Origin: Palsa-504 sp963835775
GTDB lineage: Bacteria > Actinomycetota > Actinomycetes > Streptosporangiales > Streptosporangiaceae
Direction: 5' to 3'
DNA: 64,000 nucleotides
NCBI GenBank assembly: GCA_963835775.1
Contig: CAWIHB010000013.1
Coordinates: forward strand, 62,001-126,000
Part shown: positions 53,637 to 62,049 of the stretch, in pieces
Position numbering within the stretch: position 1 is the first letter of the stretch
Layout of the letters: every line of letters begins with the position of its first letter
Made by a program: the position numbers and the translations under genes
Notes under the pieces: generated by a model
What the model was told of the DNA's origin: nothing
Seen by the model: the letters and a program-made list of their open reading frames with translations, nothing else
Databases searched by the model: none

Positions 53637-55196
53637 ATGACCATCACAACTGATCCACTGCTGCGGGATCCGGCCGCGGCCGCGCGGGGCCGCTGGCTGA
53701 TGCTGATCGTGCTGCTGGCCGGGCAGTTCATGGCGCTGCTCGACGTGACGATCGTCAACGTCGCGATGCCCACGATCGGGCGGTCGCTGCACGCGACCGG
53801 GACCGAGCTGCAGCTCGTCGTGGCCGGCTACACGGTGAGCTATGCGATGATGCTGATCACCGGCGCGCGGCTTGGTGACCTGTACGGCCGCCGCCGGGTG
53901 TTCATGGCCGGCGTGGCGGTGTTTACCCTGGCCTCGCTGACCTGCGGGATCGCGCCCGGCGTGGGCGTGCTGATCGGGGCCAGGTTCGTCCAGGGCGCGG
54001 GGGCGGCGGCGATGATGCCGCAGATCATGAGCGTCATCCAGCTGCGGTTCGACGGCGCGGCGCGAGCCCGGGCGCTGAGCGCGTACACGGCCGTGCTGTC
54101 CTCGGGGTTCGTGGCCGGGCAGGTGATCGGCGGCGTACTGGTGACCGCGAACCTGTTCGGCCAGACGTGGCGGCCGGTGTTCCTGGTCAACGTGCCGATC
54201 GGGCTGGCCGTGCTGGCCCTGGTGCCGCGGCTGGTGGAGCGCGACGAGCCGGTGGCCCGCCCGGGCCAGCACCGTCGGCAGCTGGACCTGGCCGGGCTGG
54301 CCATCGCGGTGCCCGCGGTGTTCCTGGTGGTGCTGCCGCTGATGCTCGGTCACCAGGAGGACTGGCCGTCCTGGGTGTTCGCGTGCATGGCCCTGGGCCT
54401 GGTGCTGGCCGCGGTGTTCGTGGGCGTGGAGCGGCGGATCGCGGACCGGGGCGGCGATCCGCTGCTGAACCTGGCCGTGTTGCGGGCGCCGGGCCTGGTG
54501 CCCGGCCTGGCCGCGGTGGCCGTGCTGATGATCACCTACGGCGGGTTCCTGTTCAGCTTCGCGCTGCACCTGCAGGCCGGGCTGGGCGACTCCGCGCTGC
54601 GCGCCGGGCTGACCTTCGCGCCGTGCGCACTGGTGTTCGGCGCCTGCGGGTTCTTCTGGCGGCGGCTGCCCGAGCGGGTGCACCACGTGCTGGCCCCGGC
54701 AGGCTGCCTGGTCGCGGTGGGCGGCTACCTGGGCATAGCGGCCGCGCTGCACTCCGGCGGCCGGGGCGGGGCGGCCCAGCAGGCGGCACTGCAGGCGGCG
54801 CTGGTGCTGACCGGCGCCGCACTAGCGCTGGGCTTCAGCCCGCTGGTCACGCACAGCCTGGTGCGGGTGCCGCTGCGGCACGCCGCCGACGCGAGCGGCC
54901 TGCTGACCACGACGATCCAGCTCGGGCAGGCGATCGGGGTGGCGACGTTCGGCAGCTTGTTCCTCACGCTGGATGCGGGCCGGGGCGGGCCGGCGGTGTC
55001 CGGCCACGCGGTGGCGGTGACGCTGGGCGCTCTGGCCGCGACGATGGTGATCGCGGTGATCGCCGGGGTGCCGCTGGCCCGGACGGTGGCGGCGGCGCGG
55101 ACGGTGGCGGCGGCCCGACGGTGGCGGCGGCGCGGCGACCTCTGGATGGGAGGTAATGTCGGACAGGGTGTGGTTACCGGCCGCCTGCTCGACTGA
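53637..55196 (+). CDS. MFS transporter, DHA2 (EmrB/QacA) drug-exporter family
   Basis: 519 residues, 14-helix proton-driven exporter. LLAGQFMALLDVTIVNVAMP (motif D1), GARLGDLYGRRRVFMAG (motif A) and LVNVPIGLAVL are visible. The C-terminal tail is Ala/Arg repeats (ARTVAA three times) coded by GGACGGTGGCGGCGGC units. ATG 53637 follows a weak ribosome site. Substrate unknown; no adjacent TetR/MarR regulator is seen. Confidence 0.9.
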   Translation: MTITTDPLLRDPAAAARGRWLMLIVLLAGQFMALLDVTIVNVAMPTIGRSLHATGTELQLVVAGYTVSYAMMLITGARLGDLYGRRRVFMAGVAVFTLASLTCGIAPGVGVLIGARFVQGAGAAAMMPQIMSVIQLRFDGAARARALSAYTAVLSSGFVAGQVIGGVLVTANLFGQTWRPVFLVNVPIGLAVLALVPRLVERDEPVARPGQHRRQLDLAGLAIAVPAVFLVVLPLMLGHQEDWPSWVFACMALGLVLAAVFVGVERRIADRGGDPLLNLAVLRAPGLVPGLAAVAVLMITYGGFLFSFALHLQAGLGDSALRAGLTFAPCALVFGACGFFWRRLPERVHHVLAPAGCLVAVGGYLGIAAALHSGGRGGAAQQAALQAALVLTGAALALGFSPLVTHSLVRVPLRHAADASGLLTTTIQLGQAIGVATFGSLFLTLDAGRGGPAVSGHAVAVTLGALAATMVIAVIAGVPLARTVAAARTVAAARRWRRRGDLWMGGNVGQGVVTGRLLD

Positions 55197-55229
55197 AGAT
55201 CCGGCGGCTGCGGCGAGGAGGTGGCCGTC

Positions 55230-55619
55230 GTGAGCCTGAGCGCGCGCGAGCAGCAGGCGCTGGATGTCATAGCGGAACAGATCGCGGGCTCGGACCCGGG
55301 GCTGGCCTCGAAGATGGCCACGTTCGCCCGGCTGACGGCAGGCGAGGACATGCCACTGCGCGAGAAGATCCTGGCCGCCCGGAGGCGGGACAGCCGCGAG
55401 CTGCTGAGGCTGCACCGGCGCGCGGGTTTCCGGCGCACGGCGCTGCTGCTGTGGCTGGTGATGGTGGTCGGGCTGGTCGCGGTGGCGGTGGCCATCAGCA
55501 GCGGCAGCCGGGCGGTCTGCACCAAGGCGCGGCCAGCAGCGTGTGCCGGACCTGCGCCCGCGCCGCGCTCGCCGGCGAACCAGAAGGCGGCTGGATCACC
55601 GCTGCGTACAGCCTGGTAG
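55230..55619 (+). CDS. DUF3040-like small membrane protein
   Basis: 129 residues. LSAREQQALDVIAEQI is the DUF3040 opening; a long polar stretch with an RRRDSREL patch and one hydrophobic helix (LLLWLVMVVGLVAVAVAIS) follow, then a Pro/Ala tail. DUF3040 proteins are small actinobacterial membrane proteins of unknown role. GTG 55230 has GAGGAGG at 9 bases; the GTG at 55221 abuts the box. Starts 33 bases after the MFS gene. Confidence 0.7.
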   Translation: MSLSAREQQALDVIAEQIAGSDPGLASKMATFARLTAGEDMPLREKILAARRRDSRELLRLHRRAGFRRTALLLWLVMVVGLVAVAVAISSGSRAVCTKARPAACAGPAPAPRSPANQKAAGSPLRTAW

Positions 55620-55707
55620 TTCCGCGGGACGGGGGCTGGTAGTTCCTGGGACGGGCCTGGCCGCGGCGGGTAATTCCGGGACGGGACGGCTGGCCGCGGC
55701 GGGTCGG
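55613..55707 (+). repeat. Imperfect repeats of GGTAGTTCC/GGGACGGG
   Basis: Three degenerate units (CTGGTAGTTCCGCGGGACGG, GGTAGTTCCTGGGACGGG, GGTAATTCCGGGACGGG) with interposed CTGGCCGCGGCGGGT twice. It starts at the DUF3040 stop and fills the gap before the next gene. Confidence 0.75.
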
Positions 55708-55745
55708 GACCGCCATGATGGTCTGGTGATGGTGGCGGAGGCGGG

Positions 55746-57236
55746 ATGACCGCCGGCGTGGTGTTTCCCGCGTCGGCCGACGGGCGCCGGAGCACCTCGG
55801 CGCTGGGCCAGGCCGTGGTGGCCGATGCGCTGCGGCAGGCCGACCCGGCGGGAGCCCGGAGTGCGGAACGTCAGGGTAACTGGCGATCGGGCTACCTGGG
55901 GCATTTCCGCAGGCTCATCGAGGCGGGACTGTCCTCACGCCAGGCGGCGGTGTCGGTGGCCAGAGACGGGCTGGAGTCGCTGCACCGGCGGATGCGCGTG
56001 GCCGGCGACGGCGGCCAGGAGACTGGGCTCGACGCGCTGATCTCCGCGCCCGCCCGGGGATCGCTGACGATGGTCGACGTGCTGGGTACCGGAGCGGCAC
56101 AGACCGAGTTTGCGCTGCCCTACCAGGGCCAGCGGCTGGCCGGAGACGCGCTGCGGCGCAGGCTGGAGGCCTGGGTCAGCGGCGGTATCATCGAGCCGTC
56201 GTGCGCGGAGGCGCTCCGGATGGTCGCGGCGCACCCGGAGTGGCTGGCCCTGCCCGGCCGCACGGTGGTGGCGCTGGGGGCGGGCGCCGAGGTGGGACCG
56301 CTGCCGGTGCTGCTGGGCTGGGGTGCCCGGGTGGTCGGCGTGGACCTGCCCCGGCCGGCCATCTGGGCCCGGGTCCTCGAGGTGGCCAGGCGCAGCGCTG
56401 GGACCCTGGTGGTTCCGGTGCCGGGCGGGCCGCCGGCCCAAGAGGACCTGGCGCAGGTCGCCGGGCTCAACCTGGTCACCGACGGGCCTGCCGTGGCCGA
56501 CTGGCTGGCCGCGGTGGACGGGCCGCTGGTGCTGGGCAACTACGTCTACGCCGACGGCGGCGACAATGTCCGGCTGGCCAGTGCCGTCGACGCGCTGACC
56601 GTCCGGCTGCAGGCCGCCCGGCTGCAGGGCGCCCGGGGCGACGTCGCGCTGGCGTTCCTGGCCACGCCGACCGATGTGTTCGCCGTACCGGGCGACGCGG
56701 TGGCCCAGTCGGCCCGGGCCTACGCGGACCGGTCCGCGGCGGCCAAGCTCGGCGCCTGGCCGCTGCACGCGCTGTCCGGCGGGCGGCTGCTGCATCCGGC
56801 CTACCGGCCCGGCGCCGACCCCGGCATCTGTGACAGCCAGGTGCCGCAGCAGGGACCCAACTACGTGCTGGCCAAGCGGGTGCAGCGGTGGCGGGCCACG
56901 GTGGCCAGGGACGGCGGCGCCACCGTGTCGATGAACGTGGCGCCGCCGACCCGGACTCGGTCGGTGCTGAAGAACCGGGTGCTGGCCGCGGCGTACGCGG
57001 GGGCGCCCCGGTTCGGGGTGGAGGTGTTCGAGCCGGCCACCACCCAGACGCTCATGGCGGCGCTGCTCGTTCACGACCTGCACACCGGCGGCGGCCCGGC
57101 CCTGGCCCATCCCTGGCAGGACGAGGCCCGTGCCGCCGCGCACGGCGGGCTGTGGCGTATCGCCTACACCCCGCGCAGCGCGCTCGGGCTCGCGGTCATG
57201 CTCGGCTACCGCGCGGCACGGAACGGTTCGGGCTAG
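55746..57236 (+). CDS. Conserved protein with a Rossmann-like segment, function unknown
   Basis: 496 residues with no domain I can name. The centre (about 175-215) reads PGRTVVALGAGAEVGPLPVLLGWGARVVGVDLPRP, a GxGxxxGP dinucleotide/SAM-like loop followed by a strand ending in Asp, as in Rossmann folds. Later VLGNYVYADGGDNVRLASAVDAL and NYVLAKRVQRWRATVARDGGATVSMNVAPPTRTRSVLKNRVLAAA look like conserved enzyme segments. No signal peptide or membrane helix except a weak one at the C-terminus. ATG 55746 follows GGCGGAGGCGGG. It may be an unusual dehydrogenase or methyltransferase; I would not go further. Confidence 0.7.
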   Translation: MTAGVVFPASADGRRSTSALGQAVVADALRQADPAGARSAERQGNWRSGYLGHFRRLIEAGLSSRQAAVSVARDGLESLHRRMRVAGDGGQETGLDALISAPARGSLTMVDVLGTGAAQTEFALPYQGQRLAGDALRRRLEAWVSGGIIEPSCAEALRMVAAHPEWLALPGRTVVALGAGAEVGPLPVLLGWGARVVGVDLPRPAIWARVLEVARRSAGTLVVPVPGGPPAQEDLAQVAGLNLVTDGPAVADWLAAVDGPLVLGNYVYADGGDNVRLASAVDALTVRLQAARLQGARGDVALAFLATPTDVFAVPGDAVAQSARAYADRSAAAKLGAWPLHALSGGRLLHPAYRPGADPGICDSQVPQQGPNYVLAKRVQRWRATVARDGGATVSMNVAPPTRTRSVLKNRVLAAAYAGAPRFGVEVFEPATTQTLMAALLVHDLHTGGGPALAHPWQDEARAAAHGGLWRIAYTPRSALGLAVMLGYRAARNGSG

Positions 57237-57253
57237 TTCGCCGGTTCGGTTCG

Positions 57254-58912
57254 TTAGTTCGGCGTGGCGGGGGTCAGCCTGCGCCGGCCGATGGCGTTCT
57301 CGATATCGGACTTGCCTGGCGGCGGCGGAGCGGTCTGCACCGCGACGGCGACCAGGTCGGTATAGGTGTCCTGGCGGAGCCGTTTCAGCAGGGCCTGGGC
57401 CGAGTTCTTGAGCGTGGCGGCCAGCCCGGCCAGCGACAGCCCGACGACGGCCAGGAGGCCGGACAGCGTCTTCACCCAGGCCGCGGCGCCGCCGACGTTG
57501 ATCAGGAACAGCAGGGCGACCAGGAAGCCCAGGCCGACGACGGTGCCCGCCAGTTCGGGGCCGAAGAGCTGCAGGGCCCGCTTCAGCGTCTTGAAGTTCT
57601 TCAGGCCGGCCGCGGGCCTGATCAGCGTGGTGGGATCCTGTCCCAGGATGATCAGCTCATACCAGCGCCGGATCTGGCTGTAAAGGGCCTGTTCGGCCTG
57701 ATGCGGGTCGCCGAGCCAGTCTGGCCTCCTGGCCACCTCCTTCCATATCTCCAGCGAGCCGGCGATGGCGGGCGCGGTGTACTCCCCCATGTAGGCGGCC
57801 AGCCGGCCGGTCAGCCGGGACAGCTCGTTGCAGCGCCGCTCGCCGAGCAGGAAGCCCCAGCTCGTGGAGCGGCTCGGCTGGACGGGGCCGCCCGGCTGGA
57901 CAGGGCCGCCCGGCTGGACAGGGCCGCCCGGCTGGACAGGGCCGCCCGGCTGGACAGGGCCGCCCGGCTGGACAGGGCCGCCCGGCTGGACAGGGCCGCC
58001 CGGCTGGACAGGGCCGCCCGGCTGGACAGGGCCGCCCGGCTGGACAGGGCCGCCCGGCTGGACAGGGTCGAGCGCCCAGTAGGTGTCGGCTAGGCCCCGG
58101 CCCAGCTGGTAGCCGATGGCCTGGCTCTCGGAGGCGGCGGCCAGCCGGTCCTGAACGTGGGCGTCGAACTGCCAGATCAGTTCGGCCAGCTCTGACCAGG
58201 TCGTTTGGGCGGCGGCCGCGAGCTCCTGCTGGCGCTGCCTGATGGCTTCGGCGCCGGTCTGCGCGGCGGCCGCGGGGCTGGCCGCCGGGCTGGCCGCGGG
58301 GTTGGCCTCGGACGCCTGCCGCAGCACAGCGATGACCTGCTCCAGGGCGGCGGCACCCGCCTCCTCGCCCGCGCAGCCTGCCAGTTCGAGCTGGAGGGCT
58401 GCCTGGGCCTGCTGCTGGGCCTGGGCCTGCTGCTGGCCTTGAGCTGGGGCCTGTTCCTGTTGCTGGGCTTGCGCGGCGGCTACGGTCTGGCGCCGCCTGG
58501 CTATCACGGCTTGCTGCGCGGCCAGGCCGTCCTGCAGCACCGGAAGGGCCTGCTGCGGCGCCGCGGCGGGTCCGGCGAGCAGGTCCAGAGCCTGCTGCAG
58601 GGCGCCGGCCGCCTTGGCGGTGCGGATGTGGGCCAGCAGCTTGGCCTTGTCGCCGAGGGCCGCGCCGAAGCCGGGGCCGTCCACGCCGAGATCCCGGGCT
58701 AGTTCGGCGACGACCGACTGGATTTCGATGCGGAGCTCGGCCTGGCCGCGTTCGATCCGCAAGGGCAGGGCGTGATCGTCGTGATCAGGCATGCCGATGA
58801 TCTCCCCGGGCGGTCCGCCGGGCCGGTTCCGGCCGCGCAGCTCCGCGACCGACCAGCCAAGGCGCAGCGCGGACAGGACGGCCTTGGCGTCGCCGGTGTC
58901 TTTGCCGTCCAT
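57254..58912 (-). CDS. Unassigned protein: Gln-rich coil, PVQPGG repeats, two membrane helices
   Basis: 552 residues, not recognised. Residues 60-260 are helical, Ala/Gln-rich and probably coiled coil (QQQEQAPAQGQQQAQAQQQ). Eleven PVQPGG units follow at about 285-348 as an extended linker, then a soluble helical part with SRLTGRLAAYMGEY and SQIRRWYELIILGQDP, then two hydrophobic helices (LAGTVVGLGFLVALLFLI and TLSGLLAVVGLSLAGLA) and a short polar tail. The layout suggests a membrane-anchored protein with a cytosolic coiled-coil arm. ATG 58912 has GGGAAGCGCC upstream. It converges on the 55746 gene. Confidence 0.7.
   Translation of the reverse strand: MDGKDTGDAKAVLSALRLGWSVAELRGRNRPGGPPGEIIGMPDHDDHALPLRIERGQAELRIEIQSVVAELARDLGVDGPGFGAALGDKAKLLAHIRTAKAAGALQQALDLLAGPAAAPQQALPVLQDGLAAQQAVIARRRQTVAAAQAQQQEQAPAQGQQQAQAQQQAQAALQLELAGCAGEEAGAAALEQVIAVLRQASEANPAASPAASPAAAAQTGAEAIRQRQQELAAAAQTTWSELAELIWQFDAHVQDRLAAASESQAIGYQLGRGLADTYWALDPVQPGGPVQPGGPVQPGGPVQPGGPVQPGGPVQPGGPVQPGGPVQPGGPVQPGGPVQPGGPVQPSRSTSWGFLLGERRCNELSRLTGRLAAYMGEYTAPAIAGSLEIWKEVARRPDWLGDPHQAEQALYSQIRRWYELIILGQDPTTLIRPAAGLKNFKTLKRALQLFGPELAGTVVGLGFLVALLFLINVGGAAAWVKTLSGLLAVVGLSLAGLAATLKNSAQALLKRLRQDTYTDLVAVAVQTAPPPPGKSDIENAIGRRRLTPATPN
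57876..58070 (+). repeat. 11 x 18-bp tandem repeat coding PVQPGG
   Basis: Eleven units of GGCTGGACAGGGCCGCCC (the first with ACGGGG), in frame in the 57254-58912 gene on the minus strand. The longest coding repeat in the window. Confidence 0.95.
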
Positions 58913-59023
58913 GGCGCTTCCCTCCGTCCGGGCACCGCTCGCGGGAAAACGAAGTCGGGTTAATTCACCCGCTTAACCGGAATTCTGTCGCTCAGGCGCG
59001 GGATCAGGAAAGAGGCAGGCCGA

Positions 59024-59073
59024 TACGATCCGGACGCGATCGCGCCTGTACGATCCGGACGCGATCGCGCCTG
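59024..59073 (+). repeat. 2 x 25-bp direct repeat
   Basis: Two identical copies beginning TACGATCCGGACGCGATCGC, each holding the palindrome GCGATCGC. Non-coding. Confidence 0.9.
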
Positions 59074-59152
59074 GGGCTGGCGTCTGACCGGCCGGAGGCC
59101 GGCCGGTCAGGACCAGTTGTCCAGAATGTCGCCCGCCGTTTCGTAGGCGATC

Positions 59153-59359
59153 GTGAGGCACTGCTGGCACTCGGGCTGGTCGGTCGTTGACGTCACCGAC
59201 CCCTCCACCCCCGAGGTGCTCACCTTCCTGCCGGGTCCCGATAACACCGCCACTCTCCAAGTCGACCTGGCGGGAGCGGTGATGATCACAGCGCTGGAGA
59301 AGATACTTCCCGGGTTTGGCGGCGATCCCGGTGCACCGCGCGATGAAGGGGCCTCCTGA
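59153..59359 (+). pseudogene. Remnant of a LVIVD-repeat (choice-of-anchor-like) protein
   Basis: Sixty-odd residues read HSGWSVVDVTDPSTPEVLTF and then LPGPDNTATLQVDLAG, MITALEKILPGFGGDP. This is the first blade of a LVIVD-repeat beta-propeller protein, a family of several hundred residues. No continuation is seen after the stop at 59357 and no proper start before it. The rest of the 58913-59454 gap shows only the 25-bp repeat and otherwise nothing I recognise. Confidence 0.6.
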
Positions 59360-59454
59360 CGTGGTCCATCGATGAGCCGACGAAGCTGACCAAGACACCT
59401 GCGGCTCGATCCTTGGCAACGCAAGATATGGGGTGCCTGTGCCGCAAGAGGTTG

Positions 59455-60384
59455 CTAAACCAGCGGCGCGGACATGCTGACCAGGGTCAGGCCGGTGACC
59501 GCGACGCACATGCCGAGCACCTGGAACATACTGAGCCGTTCCCGGAACAGCACCAGCCCGACGGCCAGCGGGATCACCGGGTAGGTGCTGGATACCGCGG
59601 CGGTGATCGCGACCTGGCCCGCCTGCCCGCCGCGGGCGAACGCGACCAGCGCCACGGCCTCGGTCAGCCCGGCGGCGACCGCCCACGCGATCCCGGCCCG
59701 CCCGGCCCGGGGGCGCTTCTGCTTGCAGATCAGCGCGGCCAGCAGCACAGTGACGGAGATGACGTAGACCATGAGCGCGGCCACCAGCCAGCCCGCAGCC
59801 GCCGCGTACATGCCGAGCCAGAATGCGCCGGTCCCGTAGGTCGCCGCTGAGGCCAGCGCGAGCAGCAGTCCAGGCCAGGGCCTGCGGTGGATCGGGGCCT
59901 GCCAGGTCAGCCCGGGCGGGCCCGGCACCCGGCTGCTGCTCATGGCGGCCTGCAGCCAGGTGGCGGCCCGGGGGCCGGTCGTCTGGGTGGCCGCCGCGGC
60001 GACACCCGCGATGGCCAGCGCGCCGCCGATGCTGCCGTAACGGCCGAGCGGTTCGCCCAGCACCACGAGGGCCAGCAGCGCGGTGACGCCACCATAGGTG
60101 GCGGCGGTCCCGCTGACGATCCCGACGGGACCGAACTCCAGGGCCCGATAGTAGGTCAGCCAGCCGACCAGGCTGAGGAAGCCGGCCCCGGCCAGGCCTA
60201 GCACGGTCGTACCCGACAACGCCGGCAGACGGGGGTGCATGGCGGCCAGCACCGCGGTCAGCACGATCGCTCCGGTGGCCTGGCTGGCCAGCAGGGCCCC
60301 AAGCGTGCCCATCCGCCGGGCCGCGTAGGTGGCGGCGACGGAGGATACACCCCAGCCCGCGGCGGCGGTCAGCCCGAATTCCAT
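59455..60384 (-). CDS. EamA/DMT-family transporter
   Basis: 309 residues, ten hydrophobic helices in two EamA repeats; WGVSSVAATYAARRMG opens the first, and ALEFGPVGIVSGTAATYGGVTALLALVVLGEPLG and ITAAVSSTYPVIPLAVGLVLFRERLS are the conserved ends of each repeat. I placed the start at ATG 60384 with TGAGG upstream; the longer frame adds a non-membrane leader. Downstream of the MarR gene at 60461 on the same strand, so that regulator probably controls it. Drug/metabolite exporter of unknown substrate. Confidence 0.85.
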   Translation of the reverse strand: MEFGLTAAAGWGVSSVAATYAARRMGTLGALLASQATGAIVLTAVLAAMHPRLPALSGTTVLGLAGAGFLSLVGWLTYYRALEFGPVGIVSGTAATYGGVTALLALVVLGEPLGRYGSIGGALAIAGVAAAATQTTGPRAATWLQAAMSSSRVPGPPGLTWQAPIHRRPWPGLLLALASAATYGTGAFWLGMYAAAAGWLVAALMVYVISVTVLLAALICKQKRPRAGRAGIAWAVAAGLTEAVALVAFARGGQAGQVAITAAVSSTYPVIPLAVGLVLFRERLSMFQVLGMCVAVTGLTLVSMSAPLV

Positions 60385-60460
60385 GCCGGCCTCATTCAGG
60401 AGAGAATCCACTAAATGTGGTCGTTTCACTACCGATGGTGACTCATGCGGGCATGGGCGG

Positions 60461-61198
60461 TCAAGGCCTTTGTTCACTCATTGAATCTGATCTGTCACTT
60501 TGAGTGCCCTCAAGGCTGCTGAGGCTGCCGAGCAGGACGCGCAGCAGTGCGGTCAGGTCCTGGCGCTGGCCGGCGACGAGCCCGGACAGCAGGGCCTCCT
60601 CGTGGCGCAGCAGTTCGTCGACGCTGCGCTCGATCAGCGCGTGCCCGGCGTCGGTGAGGGTCACGTAGCTGAGCCGCCCATCCGCGGGTGAGCGCTCCCG
60701 GCGCACCAGACCCTCGTGTTCGGCCCGGGCCACGCGCTGTGAGATCGCCCCCGCGCTGACCAGGCTCAGCTCGGCTAGCGTGCCCGGGGTGAGCCGGTAC
60801 GGGCGGCCGGCCCGGCGGAGGGTGGACAGCAGGTCCAGGGTGGCGGCGTCGATGCCCAGCCGGGTTAGCGTGCGGCGGCGCTCGTCGGCCAGGAGCTTTC
60901 CGATCCGCCAGATCCGGGTGATGACGCCGATCGACCCGGCCGGGGTCCCTGGCCGCTCGCGTTCCCAAGCCTGCTGGATCTGGTCGACGCCGTCGCCAGG
61001 GCCGGCCGCCCCACCGGTCCCGGCGGCATGGCCGGGATGCGCGGCATGGCCGGGATGCGCGGCATGGCCGGGACGGGCGGCATGGCCGGGACGGGCGGCA
61101 TGGCCGGGACGGGCGGCATGGCCGGGACGGGCGGCATGGCCGGGATGCGCGGCATGGTCGTTCGCACCCGGGGCAAGGGATGGCGTAGCTTGAGGCAT
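60461..61198 (-). CDS. MarR-family regulator with His-rich N-terminal repeat
   Basis: 245 residues. The first 55 are seven HAARPG/HAAHPG units made by an 18-bp repeat; the rest is a MarR protein (RIGKLLADERRRTLTRLGID, TLAELSLVSAGAISQRVARAEHEGLVRRERSPADGRLSYVTLTDAG as helix-turn-helix and wing). Divergent from an SDR gene with a palindrome between them. Repeating His at six-residue spacing could bind metal ions, but may be a by-product of repeat expansion. ATG 61198 sits 8 bases from the operator, which would give autorepression. Confidence 0.85.
   Translation of the reverse strand: MPQATPSLAPGANDHAAHPGHAARPGHAARPGHAARPGHAARPGHAAHPGHAAHPGHAAGTGGAAGPGDGVDQIQQAWERERPGTPAGSIGVITRIWRIGKLLADERRRTLTRLGIDAATLDLLSTLRRAGRPYRLTPGTLAELSLVSAGAISQRVARAEHEGLVRRERSPADGRLSYVTLTDAGHALIERSVDELLRHEEALLSGLVAGQRQDLTALLRVLLGSLSSLEGTQSDRSDSMSEQRP
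61025..61158 (+). repeat. 7.4 x 18-bp tandem repeat coding HAARPG
   Basis: GGCATGGCCGGGACGGGC and GGCATGGCCGGGATGCGC units from 61025, in frame in the MarR gene on the minus strand. Confidence 0.93.
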
Positions 61199-61205
61199 GT
61201 AAATA

Positions 61206-61219
61206 CTTTAGACCTAAAG
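61206..61219. promoter_or_regulatory. MarR-type operator CTTTAGACCTAAAG
   Basis: Perfect 6-bp arms CTTTAG/CTAAAG around AC, in an A/T-rich patch between the divergent MarR and SDR starts. It overlaps the ribosome site of the SDR gene (AAAGGAG) and lies 8 bases from the MarR ATG. Its position suits repression of both genes. Confidence 0.75.
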
Positions 61220-61230
61220 GAGTTTGGGCG

Positions 61231-61959
61231 ATGCGGCAGATCGTCGTGACTGGCGGCGGAACCGGAATCGGGTTCGCGATCGCGGGCGAGATGGTCCGTG
61301 CGGGCGAGCAGGTCACGATCACCGGCCGCCGCGAGCAGGTGCTCAAGGAAGCCGCCGGGCGCCTGGGCCCGCGAGCCGGGTACGCCTGCTTCGACGCCGC
61401 CGACCCGGCCGCGGTCGGTGCGGCCCTGAGCCAGCTTCCGGCCCGGGTCGATGTGCTGGTTAATAACGCGGGCGGCAACACCGACTTCGACCGGGAGCCG
61501 CCCGGCGACGGTGACCTGGCCGGGCTGGCGGCCGCCTGGCGCGCCAACCTCGAGGCCAACGTGCTGTCGGCCGTCCTGGTCACGGCGGCGCTCACCCCGC
61601 GCCTGGCCGAGGACGCGCGGGTCGTCTCGTTCAGCTCGATCGCGGCCCGGCGGGGCGCCGGATCCTACGGCGTGGCCAAGGCGGCCGTGGAGGCCTGGAA
61701 CGCAGACCTAGCCCGTGAGCTGGGTCCGCGCGGCATCACCGCCAACGTCGTCTCCCCCGGCCTCACCCTGGGCAGCGAGTTCTTCCGCGACAGCCTGACC
61801 GAGACGCGGCGGCAGCGCCTGGTGGACGAGACGCATACCGGCCGGCCCGGCACCACGGCGGACGTCGCGGCGACAGTGATGTTCCTGGCCTCCCCGGCAG
61901 CAGGCCACGTCACCGGCCAGGTCATACACGTCAACGGGGGCGCTTATTTGGGCCGCTGA
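61231..61959 (+). CDS. SDR-family NAD(P)-dependent oxidoreductase
   Basis: 242 residues, classical short-chain dehydrogenase: TGGGTGIGFAIA cofactor loop, NNAGG, active-site Ser in SFSSIAA, Tyr and Lys in SYGVAKAAVE, and FLASPAAGHVTGQVIHVNGG. R34-R35 after the second strand (TGRREQ) suggests NADP(H). ATG 61231 follows AAAGGAGTTTGGGCG. Divergent from the MarR regulator that probably represses it and the EamA exporter. Confidence 0.9.
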   Translation: MRQIVVTGGGTGIGFAIAGEMVRAGEQVTITGRREQVLKEAAGRLGPRAGYACFDAADPAAVGAALSQLPARVDVLVNNAGGNTDFDREPPGDGDLAGLAAAWRANLEANVLSAVLVTAALTPRLAEDARVVSFSSIAARRGAGSYGVAKAAVEAWNADLARELGPRGITANVVSPGLTLGSEFFRDSLTETRRQRLVDETHTGRPGTTADVAATVMFLASPAAGHVTGQVIHVNGGAYLGR

Positions 61960-62049
61960 GCAGGTCCGGCGGGTATGGTCCTGGCCAGGTCCTGACTGCG
62001 GCAGCACTTCAGCTGAGCGGAGGCTGCCTCAGCTGGTCTTCCGGGCTGG

